A stretch of 64,000 bases of DNA from NCBI RefSeq assembly GCF_042684705.1, contig NZ_JBHULZ010000014.1, forward strand, positions 62,001-126,000. The letters run 5' to 3'. The stretch comes from Mesonia sediminis (lineage in GTDB: Bacteria > Bacteroidota > Bacteroidia > Flavobacteriales > Flavobacteriaceae). The notes under the pieces were generated by a model. That model saw nothing but the letters and a program-made list of their open reading frames with translations, was not told the DNA's origin and searched no databases. This document shows positions 10,701 to 18,305 of the stretch, in pieces. Each line of letters begins with the position of its first letter. Within the stretch, counting starts at the first letter, position 1. Position numbers and translations under genes: made by a program.

Positions 10701-10781
10701 GTTTTGCTGAAGCGTCTCAACAATAGAACTATTATCTTTTAGCTCCTCAACACTTTTCCAGTATTTCTTGTTTGATGACAT
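7701..10781 (-). CDS. actB: Alternative complex III iron-sulfur subunit ActB
   Basis: Periplasmic fusion of a molybdopterin-oxidoreductase-like domain that lacks cofactor in this family and a four-cluster ferredoxin-like domain. A twin-arginine signal (S51-R52-R53-D-F-L-K) is followed by a lipobox ending at C71, so the protein is a Tat-exported lipoprotein. Cysteine motifs in the last third are CTGCGACVIAC, CQHCNHAPCETVC, CVGTRYCANNC and CSMC with CSQAC. They are typical of one 3Fe-4S and three 4Fe-4S clusters that carry electrons from ActC to ActA. It has 1026 residues and lies 29 bp upstream of actC. Confidence 0.96.
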   Translation of the reverse strand: MSSNKKYWKSVEELKDNSSIVETLQQNEFVEEIPTDEFLGNKESLESSKTSRRDFLKFVGFSTAAASLAACEGPVVKSIPYVVQPERIVPGVANYYATTIANGFDFSSVLVKTREGRPIKIENNSLDKLNPGANARVHASVLSLYDTNRLQRPMVGGESVSWETFESDLKQRLDAVAGKKIVFLTQSFASPSTERLIEEFKLAYPNASHVVYDDVAEDAVLSAFEQKFGYRAMPNYDFAKAEVIVSVGADFLGDWQGGGYDSGYAKGRIPKDGKMSRHVHFESNMSLTGANADKRVMVTAAEQKQILAALYGYVSGKSTSGLPAKLDDVVVKAKEQLRKAGSGAVVVSGLQDVDAQLLVIAINEALGSKVMSTDDPKLTKQGNVAEVNGLIEDLKAGAVGAVIMAGVNPVFTLPNGDEFAALLANVDVSAAFAERLDETAKLCGFVGAEPHYLESWGDVRFTKTQFGLTQPTIRPLFATKQFQDVLLSLLGKEENYYKYIKETCKGILGGTNWATALHDGVFTSSAGADLKASEGFVANVSISNAANRLAKAEKTNGLELHLYTKTGMGSGRQANNPWLQEFPDPLTRVSWDNYLTVSKADAENLGFVNEHVADGGLNGSYANLSLDGVVLENVPVIIQPGQAVGTVGLALGYGRKEAIQSEMQVGVNAFPLYKDFNTVQNISIEKASGMHEFACVQLHKTLMGRSGDIIKETTLEIFNTKDKEHWNAIPHVSLDHKPVSVNSPEVDLWQEFDRSVGHHFNLSIDLNACTGCGACVIACHSENNVPVVGKEEVRKSRDMHWLRIDRYYSSEETFVEDLEKKDNFDGLGDSLSGFGELEEASGNPQVVFQPVMCQHCNHAPCETVCPVAATSHGRQGQNQMAYNRCVGTRYCANNCPYKVRRFNWFRYNQNDSFDYNMNNDLGRMVINPDVTVRSRGVMEKCSMCIQMTQKTILDAKREGREVKKDEFQTACSQACGTGAIQFGDINNEESEVYKNKQDDRMYHLLEYLGTKPNVFYQTKIRNTSEV

Positions 10782-10811
10782 ATATAAAATAGATATTAAC
10801 TGCTTAATAAA

Positions 10812-12155
10812 TTAGTAATGACATTTTCCACACTCCAGCGCCCCCATTTGAGCGGCTGTCAAGGTTTCAACACCATATTTTTTTGATAATTCTTCGTGAA
10901 TCTTTTCGTAATACTCATTACCCTGCATATTCACTTTGGTATCTCTGTGACATTCTATACACCACCCCATAGTTAAAGGCGCGTGCTGCCTCATAATCTC
11001 CATTTCTTCAACAGGACCGTGACATTTTTGACACTCGATACCCGCCACAGTAACGTGCTGAGAGTGGTTAAAATAGGCTAAGTCTGGTAAGTTATGAATA
11101 CGAACCCATTTTACCGGCTTCTCTTCTCCTGTGTAGGATTGCGTAGCCGGATCCCAACCTACAGCATCGTAAAGCTTAGCTATTTCACCATCATAAAATT
11201 CTTTAGAATACTCCTCAGTTGCCGTTTCCGGAGCAACCTCTGCAATTGACTTATGACAATTCATACAAACATTCAAAGAAGGAATACCCGACTGTTTACT
11301 CACACGAGCAGAAGAGTGACAATACTTACAATCTATACCATTGTCGCCCGCGTGGATTTTATGCGAATAATGAATAGGCTGCACAGGAGCGTAACCTTGG
11401 TCAACACCCACCTGCATGAAAAAACCATATACATAATACGAACCAACTAACAAAAGAACTACCGTAGTAACAATCACTAAAAACTGATTCTCTACAAACG
11501 CCTTCCATATCGGCTTTGAAATCTTTTCATCTTTTTCAATTACCACACCATTTGCCTCAGCAAAACGAGTTAGGGTCTTGTTCACCAAAAAGAGAACCAC
11601 CAAAAGCAATAATAATACAAAAGCTAAAATTCCTAAAACAACCTGAGTAGATACACCTGCACCACCTCCTTGACCTGCCGCCGTAGACCCTTCGGCAGCA
11701 ACAGCAACTTTAGGCTCAGGTTTTGGCTGCTCTACATAAGCCAAGATGTTATCGATATCAGAATTTGATAATTGAGGGAAAGCATTCATCGCCACCTTAT
11801 TATACTCTTCATAAATAGCAACCGCTTGAGGGTCTCCCGCTTCAATCATTGCCGAACTATTCTTAATCCAAGAATACAACCACTCTTTTCCTCGTTTTTC
11901 AGTTACCCCGTGTAAAGCCGGACCAATAGCTCGCTTATAAGGCTTATGACAAGCTGCACATAGACTATTAAACAAATCTTTACCAGCACTCACATCGCCT
12001 TCTAGACCAGCCTCATCGACCGGTGTCGTGTTCTCTTCTACCGAAGGACTATCGGCAGCATCTTGTGCAAAAGAGGGGTTAGAAAAGAAAAATAATGCTG
12101 CTAGAGCGAGCAAAAGGAATCTTGAATTTGAATGGCGCATTTTCACCTTTTTCAT
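10812..12155 (-). CDS. actA: Alternative complex III multihaem cytochrome c ActA with fused monohaem domain
   Basis: First gene of the operon, 447 residues. A signal peptide (~1-30) precedes a class I cytochrome c domain with CAACHK, then two hydrophobic segments (about 170-192 and 225-248), then the pentahaem part with CKYCH, CMNCH, CQKCH, CIECH and CGKCH close to the C terminus. The total is six CxxCH motifs. The pentahaem module is the electron wire of alternative complex III; the extra N-terminal domain could act as a tethered carrier to the oxidase, which is inference. A TAnnTTTG element about 90 bp upstream is the likely operon promoter. Confidence 0.94.
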   Translation of the reverse strand: MKKVKMRHSNSRFLLLALAALFFFSNPSFAQDAADSPSVEENTTPVDEAGLEGDVSAGKDLFNSLCAACHKPYKRAIGPALHGVTEKRGKEWLYSWIKNSSAMIEAGDPQAVAIYEEYNKVAMNAFPQLSNSDIDNILAYVEQPKPEPKVAVAAEGSTAAGQGGGAGVSTQVVLGILAFVLLLLLVVLFLVNKTLTRFAEANGVVIEKDEKISKPIWKAFVENQFLVIVTTVVLLLVGSYYVYGFFMQVGVDQGYAPVQPIHYSHKIHAGDNGIDCKYCHSSARVSKQSGIPSLNVCMNCHKSIAEVAPETATEEYSKEFYDGEIAKLYDAVGWDPATQSYTGEEKPVKWVRIHNLPDLAYFNHSQHVTVAGIECQKCHGPVEEMEIMRQHAPLTMGWCIECHRDTKVNMQGNEYYEKIHEELSKKYGVETLTAAQMGALECGKCHY

Positions 12156-12246
12156 ATTACAGTTGAATTAACATCTTTAACTTGATATACCTTTCACAAT
12201 AAGCCAGTTACCTCTAAACAAGCCTGAATACTGCGAAAATCAATAG

Positions 12247-12254
12247 CAAAAGTA
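12247..12254 (-). promoter_or_regulatory. Putative -7 element for the act-cox operon
   Basis: TACTTTTG on the minus strand matches the Bacteroidota -7 consensus TAnnTTTG. It lies about 90 bp before the actA start. No TTG is seen at the -33 position, so the call is moderate. Confidence 0.5.
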
Positions 12255-12351
12255 ACACTTATCACGCATTTTAAAAATGTTAGCTAAGTGTTAATACGTA
12301 ATTTATATCAGTTCTAAATAATAAATTTCAATAAAAATAGTTAGAAAAGTA

Positions 12352-12359
12352 TATTTTTG
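12352..12359 (+). promoter_or_regulatory. Putative -7 element for the SPOR gene
   Basis: TATTTTTG matches TAnnTTTG and lies 15 bases before the ATG at 12375. This supports ATG 12375 rather than the in-frame TTG at 12357, which falls inside the promoter element. Confidence 0.5.
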
Positions 12360-12374
12360 TTTAAAATTAGAATT

Positions 12375-12767
12375 ATGATCGATAATGTAAAGGCGTATAA
12401 GCCCTTATTTTTAGGAGTTTTTATGATAACCGCGCTAGGCACAAATGCCCAGGAAAAAACACTTAAAATTGAAGCAGATCCACTGATACAGGAGCTAGTG
12501 ATTTTAAAAAATAAAATGGTTGAAACCAAAGAAATAAATGATCGCTATATTATACAATTATCGGCTGATGCGACTTTAGGTGAAGCTGAAAAAACTCGAG
12601 CTAAGCTTCAAAAGGAATTTCCTGAAATGACTTCAACCATAGAATATCAAGCTCCCAATTATAAGGTTTGGGCAGGTAATTTTAGAAATAGAATAGAGGC
12701 AGATAGAGCTTTTAGAGATCTCAAAGAGACTTTTAAGAAAGCATTCGTTTTTAAACCGCGTTCATAG
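12375..12767 (+). CDS. Secreted SPOR-domain protein
   Basis: Small exported protein of about 130 residues. A signal peptide (to about residue 25, ...TALGTNAQ) is followed by a short linker and a C-terminal SPOR-like domain (RYIIQLSADATLGEAEK ... YKVWAGNFRNRIEADRAFRDL). SPOR domains bind denuded peptidoglycan glycans, so a periplasmic, envelope-associated role is likely; the precise function is unknown. The start was placed at ATG 12375 because the upstream TTG lies within the -7 element. It stands alone, divergent from the act operon and convergent with infB. Confidence 0.8.
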   Translation: MIDNVKAYKPLFLGVFMITALGTNAQEKTLKIEADPLIQELVILKNKMVETKEINDRYIIQLSADATLGEAEKTRAKLQKEFPEMTSTIEYQAPNYKVWAGNFRNRIEADRAFRDLKETFKKAFVFKPRS

Positions 12768-12780
12768 ATCAAAAAAAAGC

Positions 12781-12824
12781 TTAATAAAAAAAAGGATTGC
12801 CTTTGCAATCCCTTTTTTTATTAA
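12781..12824. terminator. Bidirectional terminator between the SPOR gene and infB
   Basis: Inverted repeat centred on GGATTGC CTTT GCAATCC with flanking A-tract and T-tract (TTAATAAAAAAAA / TTTTTTTATTAA). It can end both the plus-strand SPOR transcript and the minus-strand rimP-nusA-infB transcript. Confidence 0.85.
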
Positions 12825-12839
12825 GAATTAAACAGTTAA

Positions 12840-15530
12840 CTATTTAAGTTTCTTCTTCACTGCAACTTCTTGATATGCTTCTACAATATCACCTTCTTTG
12901 ATGTCATTATAGTTCTTAATTTGCAATCCACAGTCATAACCTTTTGAAACTTCTTTTACATCATCTTTAAATCGTTTTAAAGAAGCTAAAAGTCCGTCAT
13001 AAATCACAACACCATCACGAATCAAACGTACCTTACTGTTTCGGTAAATTTTACCATCGGTAACCATACAACCTGCAATAGTTCCAATTTTAGAAATTTT
13101 GAAGGTTTCTCTAATCTCTGCGGTACCAGTTACCTCTTCCTTCATCTCTGGAGACAACATTCCCTCCATTGCATCTTTAAGGTCGTTTATAGCATCATAA
13201 ATAATAGAATAAGTTCTAATATCAATCTCTTCTTTTTCGGCCACTTGTTTAGCATTCCCAGCAGGCCTTACATTAAATCCAACAATAATAGCGTCGGATG
13301 CAGAAGCTAACAAGACATCACTTTCGGTAATAGCACCTACACCTTTATGAAGTATATTGATTTGAATCTCCTCGGTTGATAATTTTTGGAAGCTATCTGT
13401 TAAGGCTTCTACAGAACCATCCACATCCCCTTTAAGAATAATATTCAGCTCTTTAAAGTCACCCAGAGCAATACGTCTACCTATCTCATCAAGGGTAATA
13501 TGCCTTTGCGTTCTCACGTCTTGCTCACGTTGCAATTGGGTACGTTTGCTAGCAATGTCTTTAGCTTCTCGCTCATCGCGCATCACGCTAAATTTATCAC
13601 CCGCTTGCGGAGCTCCGTCAAGACCAAGTATAGATACGGGGGTTGAAGGCCCCGCCTCTTTAATTTTGTTTCCACGCTCGTCGTGCATAGCCTTGATTTT
13701 CCCACTTGTAGTACCCGCTAATACGTAATCACCTATTTTAAGTGTACCTCCTTGAACAAGCACGGTAGAAACATAACCTCTACCTTTATCTAGGTAAGCC
13801 TCAACAACAGTACCAGTAGCGAGCTTATTCGGGTTTGCTTGCAGCTCAAGTAACTCGGCCTCTAGCAATACTTTTTCGAGCAATTCTTTAACCCCAGTTC
13901 CTTTTTTGGCAGATATATCCTGAGATTGTATTTTACCTCCCCAATCTTCCACCAATAAGTTCATACTGGCTAATTTTTCTTTGATTTTTTCTACGTTAGC
14001 CGTAGGTAAGTCTACTTTGTTTATCGCAAATATAATAGGCACTCCCGCCGCTTGTGCGTGCGAAATAGCTTCCTTAGTTTGCGGCATCACGTCATCATCG
14101 GCTGCAATAACAACAATAGCAATATCGGTAACTTGCGCTCCACGGGCTCGCATAGCGGTAAAGGCCTCGTGACCCGGAGTATCTAAGAAAGCTATACGTT
14201 TGCCATTATCTAATTCTACCCCGTAGGCTCCAATATGCTGGGTTATACCACCACTTTCGCCTGCAATAACATTTTCTTTACGGATATAATCTAACAACGA
14301 AGTCTTTCCGTGATCAACGTGTCCCATTACAGTAACAATCGGTGATCTACTTTCTAAGTCTTCCGGTTTATCTTCTTCTACTTCAATAGCTTCTTCCAAA
14401 TCAGCAGTAACAAACTCTACTTCGTAACCAAACTCCTCGGCTACAATGCTCAGTGTCTCTGCGTCTAATCGCTGATTCATCGTCACCATCATCCCTAATG
14501 ACATACAAGCAGAAATCACTTTGGTTACGGGCACATCCATCATTGTTGCTACTTCAGAAACAGTAACAAACTCAGTTACTTTAAGCGTTTTGCTTTCTAA
14601 CTCTTGTTGTTCTTGTTCTTGCTCTGTTTTTTGACGGTGCTGATCTCTTTTATCTTTACGGTATTTAGCTCCTCTACCTTTATTGGATTTACCCTGTAAC
14701 TTTTCTAGGGTTTCACGAATTTGCTTTTGCACTTCTTCTTCGGTAGGTTCTTCCTTCACCACAGGCCTTCTTGCCTTATTGCCTTTTTTGAAGTTTCCTT
14801 TCTTCTTACCAGCCGCTCCCTTAGAAGGATCTTTAGCTATACGCTTACGCTTCTTCTTCGAACTAGCACTATTTTTATCGTCTTCCTTCTTTTTAGCCGG
14901 TTTTTTCTTAAATTGACTTAAATCAATTTTTTCGCCGGTAAAATTAGGTCCATCTAATTTCTTATAATTCGTTTGAATTCGCTCTTCAGGTCTAGGTTCA
15001 TCTGTTTCACGCTCTTTTTTCGCCTTAGGCTGCTCTCCACCTTTTGCTTGCTTTTTAGGCGCTGAAGTTTCTTTTTTCTCTTCTGGCTTAACAGATTCCT
15101 TAGATTCTTTTTTACTATCAGCTTCTTTCTTATCAGCCGATTTATTCAAGTCGATTTTACCCACTTGCTTTGGCCCATCTAGACTAGCTTTAGCTCTAAC
15201 AATACGCTCTTCTTCCTCCTGGCGTTTTCTTTCGCGTTCTTTCTTCTCCTCCAGTTTACGCAATTTCTCTTGTTGTTCACGCTCTCTAGCCAAACGGAGT
15301 TCTTCTTTTTCTTTTTGCTTTTCTTTACTTACTTCTTTAGAAGCCACTTTTTTACTCTTATCTGTTTGAAATTTTTCAAAAAGCACTTGGTAAACTTCCT
15401 CCGAAATTTTTGTTGTAGGACGTGCATCAATCTCATAACCCTTAGACTCCAAGAACTCCACAGCCCGGTCTAGTGATATATTAAATTCACGTAATACTTT
15501 GTTTAATCGCATATTTTTCGCTTCAGCCAT
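12840..15530 (-). CDS. infB: Translation initiation factor IF-2
   Basis: GTPase of 896 residues that places initiator tRNA on the 30S subunit. The N-terminal IF2_N helix-turn segment (KVLREFNISLDRAVEFLESKG) is followed by a ~300-residue Lys/Glu/Ala-rich linker, a second IF2_N-like part, and the G domain with G1 GHVDHGKTS at about 401-409, G3 DTPGHEAF and G4 NKVD. Domains II-IV follow and end in ...EAYQEVAVKKKLK. It is the last gene of the rimP-nusA-infB operon, 58 bp after nusA. Confidence 0.98.
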   Translation of the reverse strand: MAEAKNMRLNKVLREFNISLDRAVEFLESKGYEIDARPTTKISEEVYQVLFEKFQTDKSKKVASKEVSKEKQKEKEELRLAREREQQEKLRKLEEKKERERKRQEEEERIVRAKASLDGPKQVGKIDLNKSADKKEADSKKESKESVKPEEKKETSAPKKQAKGGEQPKAKKERETDEPRPEERIQTNYKKLDGPNFTGEKIDLSQFKKKPAKKKEDDKNSASSKKKRKRIAKDPSKGAAGKKKGNFKKGNKARRPVVKEEPTEEEVQKQIRETLEKLQGKSNKGRGAKYRKDKRDQHRQKTEQEQEQQELESKTLKVTEFVTVSEVATMMDVPVTKVISACMSLGMMVTMNQRLDAETLSIVAEEFGYEVEFVTADLEEAIEVEEDKPEDLESRSPIVTVMGHVDHGKTSLLDYIRKENVIAGESGGITQHIGAYGVELDNGKRIAFLDTPGHEAFTAMRARGAQVTDIAIVVIAADDDVMPQTKEAISHAQAAGVPIIFAINKVDLPTANVEKIKEKLASMNLLVEDWGGKIQSQDISAKKGTGVKELLEKVLLEAELLELQANPNKLATGTVVEAYLDKGRGYVSTVLVQGGTLKIGDYVLAGTTSGKIKAMHDERGNKIKEAGPSTPVSILGLDGAPQAGDKFSVMRDEREAKDIASKRTQLQREQDVRTQRHITLDEIGRRIALGDFKELNIILKGDVDGSVEALTDSFQKLSTEEIQINILHKGVGAITESDVLLASASDAIIVGFNVRPAGNAKQVAEKEEIDIRTYSIIYDAINDLKDAMEGMLSPEMKEEVTGTAEIRETFKISKIGTIAGCMVTDGKIYRNSKVRLIRDGVVIYDGLLASLKRFKDDVKEVSKGYDCGLQIKNYNDIKEGDIVEAYQEVAVKKKLK

Positions 15531-15588
15531 AAATTGCCTCTAAATTAACCTCTTTATTCTTATTTTGTCTTAAAATTTTAAAAAAATC

Positions 15589-16818
15589 CTATTCAAACTC
15601 TTCTTTTAAAATTCGTATAACTTCTATTATTGTCTCCTCTTCAAGATCGGTGATTTTAACCAAATCATCTACATCTTTTTCAAGAACACTTTTTGCTGTA
15701 TCTAAACCGATTCTTGACAATTCATCAATGATCCAAGATTCGATTTCATCTGAAAACTCACGTAACTCTACATCTTCTTCTTCGCCATCTCTATAGACAT
15801 CAATCTCATATCCGGTTAGTTGTCCGGCAAGTCTAATATTGTGTCCTCCTCTACCAATGGCTTTAGAAACCTCCTCGGGTTTTAAAGTAACTTGCGCACG
15901 TTTATTTTCTTCATCCATTTTTATCGACATCACTTTAGCCGGACTTAAGGCTCGTGTAATCAATAATTGAATGTTATTGGTGTAATTAATCACATCAATA
16001 TTTTCATTACCTAACTCTCGAACTATACCGTGTATTCTAGAACCTTTCATACCAACACAAGCTCCCACTGGGTCTATCCTGTCATCATAACTATCTACAG
16101 CTACTTTAGCTTTTTCTCCTGGTACGCGTACCACCTTTTTGATGGTAATCAAACCGTCAAAAACCTCTGGGATTTCTTGTTCAAACAACTTCTCTAAAAA
16201 TTCAGGCGCTGTTCTAGACATAATGATGGTGGGTTTGTTACCTTTAAGTTCTACGCTTTCGATAACCCCTCTCACATTATCCCCTTTCCTAAAGAAATCT
16301 GAAGGTATTTGTCTATCCTTTGGCATCACCAACTCATTGCCTTCGTCATCTAACAAGATAGCTGCACGATGCCTAATATGATGTACTTCGGCAGTATAAA
16401 TCTCACCTTCAAGATCTTTAAACTGCTTATAAATATTGGTATTATCATGTTCGTGAATCTTTGATATAAGGTTTTGTCTAAGTGCTAAGATCGCCCGCCT
16501 ACCTAAATCGATTAGTTTCACCTCTTCAGAAACATCTTCACCCACCTCAAAATCTGGCTCAATTTTTCTAGCTTCTGTCAACGAAATCTCTTGATTGTCA
16601 TCTTCAACCTCTCCATCGGCCACCACAATACGGTTTCTCCAAATCTCTAAATCGCCTTTATCTGGATTTATAATAATATCGAAATTATCATCTTGTCCAA
16701 ATCGCTTTTTCAAGGCATTCCTAAAAACGTCTTCAAGAATCGCCATTAAAGTTACACGATCTATTAATTTATTATCTTTAAACTCTGAAAATGAGTTGAT
16801 TAAATCGATATTCTCCAT
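15589..16818 (-). CDS. nusA: Transcription termination/antitermination factor NusA
   Basis: RNA polymerase-binding elongation factor of 409 residues. The N-terminal domain (1-~130), an S1 RNA-binding domain (about 135-200) and two KH domains with the pattern VGACVGMKGSRI and AIGRGGHNIRLA are all visible. The protein ends shortly after the KH2 region with one acidic helical segment and lacks the two C-terminal acidic repeats of E. coli NusA, as is usual outside gamma-proteobacteria. It is 12 bp downstream of rimP. The operon leader contains a terminator-like hairpin, which could make the operon responsive to NusA activity. Confidence 0.97.
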   Translation of the reverse strand: MENIDLINSFSEFKDNKLIDRVTLMAILEDVFRNALKKRFGQDDNFDIIINPDKGDLEIWRNRIVVADGEVEDDNQEISLTEARKIEPDFEVGEDVSEEVKLIDLGRRAILALRQNLISKIHEHDNTNIYKQFKDLEGEIYTAEVHHIRHRAAILLDDEGNELVMPKDRQIPSDFFRKGDNVRGVIESVELKGNKPTIIMSRTAPEFLEKLFEQEIPEVFDGLITIKKVVRVPGEKAKVAVDSYDDRIDPVGACVGMKGSRIHGIVRELGNENIDVINYTNNIQLLITRALSPAKVMSIKMDEENKRAQVTLKPEEVSKAIGRGGHNIRLAGQLTGYEIDVYRDGEEEDVELREFSDEIESWIIDELSRIGLDTAKSVLEKDVDDLVKITDLEEETIIEVIRILKEEFE

Positions 16819-16830
16819 ATCTAATTTAGG

Positions 16831-17292
16831 TTAAAATGTTATCATCACTTTTGCTTCTTTTATCTCTTCTAGTGGCAGCCATACCTCTTTATTTACCGTA
16901 TGCTTGCCTTTTCCTACAGGTTTTGGCTCTCTAGCCTTCCAACTCAGCAGTATTTTATCTTCCTCTACTTGATCTAAATTACCCTCTAAAATACCCTCGG
17001 CTAAAGTAACTTTTAACTTTCTACCCAAATTCTTCTTGAATTGTCTTGGTAATTGTAAAGGCGCTGTCACTCCAGCAGAGGTTACCTCTAAAGAAAAATC
17101 CTCCTCCTCACGATCTAAGTTGTGTTCTATTTTTCGACTTACAGCAATACAATCATTCACACTCACCCCTTGGTCACCGTCAATCACTACTTGAATTTGA
17201 TTGTCTGCCTGTATGCTTAAATCGATCAAAAAAAGCGAAGGGTTTTCAGCAAGGGCTTCTTCTAATAATCCCGCTACTATTTCTTGCTTCAT
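16831..17292 (-). CDS. rimP: Ribosome maturation factor RimP
   Basis: Assembly factor for the 30S subunit, 153 residues. The N-terminal alpha/beta domain contains the family pattern VVIDGDQGVSVNDCIAVSR and LEVTSAGVTAPL, followed by the SH3-like C-terminal barrel with KVTLAEG. It starts the conserved rimP-nusA-infB operon. The ATG at 17292 lies about 65-70 nt downstream of the predicted transcription start; the leader holds a hairpin with a T-tract. Confidence 0.95.
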   Translation of the reverse strand: MKQEIVAGLLEEALAENPSLFLIDLSIQADNQIQVVIDGDQGVSVNDCIAVSRKIEHNLDREEEDFSLEVTSAGVTAPLQLPRQFKKNLGRKLKVTLAEGILEGNLDQVEEDKILLSWKAREPKPVGKGKHTVNKEVWLPLEEIKEAKVMITF

Positions 17293-17311
17293 AAAACGCT
17301 TTTCTAGTTAT

Positions 17312-17339
17312 AAAAAGAGGGGACTTAAAGTGTCCCCTC
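17312..17339 (-). promoter_or_regulatory. Terminator-like hairpin in the rimP-nusA-infB leader
   Basis: An 8-bp GC-rich perfect stem (GAGGGGAC / GTCCCCTC) with a 7-base loop, followed on the minus strand by TTTTTA. It lies between the predicted promoter (17363-17370) and the rimP start (17292), so transcription must pass it to reach the operon. It could act as an attenuator. Confidence 0.6.
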
Positions 17340-17362
17340 CTATCTTTTTTTTGTTTACAATG

Positions 17363-17370
17363 CAAATGTA
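17363..17370 (-). promoter_or_regulatory. Putative -7 element for rimP-nusA-infB
   Basis: TACATTTG on the minus strand fits TAnnTTTG, 70 bp before rimP. There is no clear TTG at -33. Confidence 0.5.
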
Positions 17371-17462
17371 ATAATATTTTCTCACATAATAAATTAGAAA
17401 CCAACGAAATTATTTGTACTTTTAATTTTTATTAGCAAAAACAGACAACTAAAATAACACAA

Positions 17463-18305
17463 ATGAAAAAAATTCTTGTCCCAACAGATTTTTCTGACCA
17501 AGCTGAAAACGCCTTAAAAGTGGCAGCACAACTAGCCAAAACCTATGATGCCGAGATATATTTACTACATATGCTTGAGCTTCCTGCTCAGTTGATCGAC
17601 CCCACATTAGACGGCAACCCAAATAGTTTACCCGAGGCGATTTATTTTATGAAATTAGCGCGTAAACGATTTTCTGATGTTTTAAGTAGTGATTACCTTG
17701 ACGGATTAACAGTTTATGAAACCGTACAATTTAATGAGGCTTTTGAAGGGATTATGACTTTCTCAAACGAGAATGATGTCGATTTAGTAGTGATGGGTTC
17801 ACATGGGGCAAGCGGTTTTAAAGAAATTTTCATTGGCTCCAACACAGAAAAAGTAGTAAGAAACTCAGATATTCCTGTCTTGGTTGTGAAGAACGAATTG
17901 GAAGTGAGCAAGGTTAAATCTATGGTTTATGCCACCGATCTTATGCCAAAAAATAGAGATTCCTTCCTAGAAGCAGTAAATTTCGCTAAGAAAATGGATC
18001 TTGAAATGCACGTGGTTTACATCAATACCGCAAATAAATTTAAAACCGACGAATACATCAATAAGAAAAAAGCTGTTTTCTTTAAAGATGTAGATTTTGA
18101 TAATTATTCTTTTGATTTATATGGAGCGGAATCTATTGAGAAAGGAATCTTAAAATTTGCGGCATTTAAAAAAGCCTCTCTAATAGGCGTGAGTACCCAT
18201 GGTAGAAAAGGGATTGCACACTTCCTAAACGGAAGCATCAGTGAAGATCTTGTAAATCACGCTAAAATACCTGTAATTACTTTTAAAATTAAAGAACAAG
18301 ATTAA
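17463..18305 (+). CDS. Tandem universal stress protein (UspA family)
   Basis: Cytosolic protein of 280 residues made of two Usp domains. The first (1-~145) begins KKILVPTDFSDQAENAL and ends with the nucleotide-binding loop GSHGASGFKEIFIGSNTEKV. The second (~150-280) is more diverged but keeps STHGRKGIAHFLNGSISEDL. Both loops fit the ATP-binding G-x2-G-x9-G(S/T) pattern, so ATP binding is plausible. The target is unknown. Its TAA stop overlaps the stop of the convergent gene on the other strand by 4 bp, leaving no room for a conventional terminator. Confidence 0.93.
   Translation: MKKILVPTDFSDQAENALKVAAQLAKTYDAEIYLLHMLELPAQLIDPTLDGNPNSLPEAIYFMKLARKRFSDVLSSDYLDGLTVYETVQFNEAFEGIMTFSNENDVDLVVMGSHGASGFKEIFIGSNTEKVVRNSDIPVLVVKNELEVSKVKSMVYATDLMPKNRDSFLEAVNFAKKMDLEMHVVYINTANKFKTDEYINKKKAVFFKDVDFDNYSFDLYGAESIEKGILKFAAFKKASLIGVSTHGRKGIAHFLNGSISEDLVNHAKIPVITFKIKEQD

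Noticed and set aside
12357..12374. TTG start of the SPOR gene
   Set aside because: The TTG lies inside the -7 promoter element; ATG 12375 is better placed.
418..17292. Plus-strand open frames of 60-80 codons antisense to the respiratory and rimP-infB operons (for example at 995, 1448, 4430, 14683)
   Set aside because: They mirror strongly coding genes on the other strand and lack start contexts, family matches or conserved patterns.
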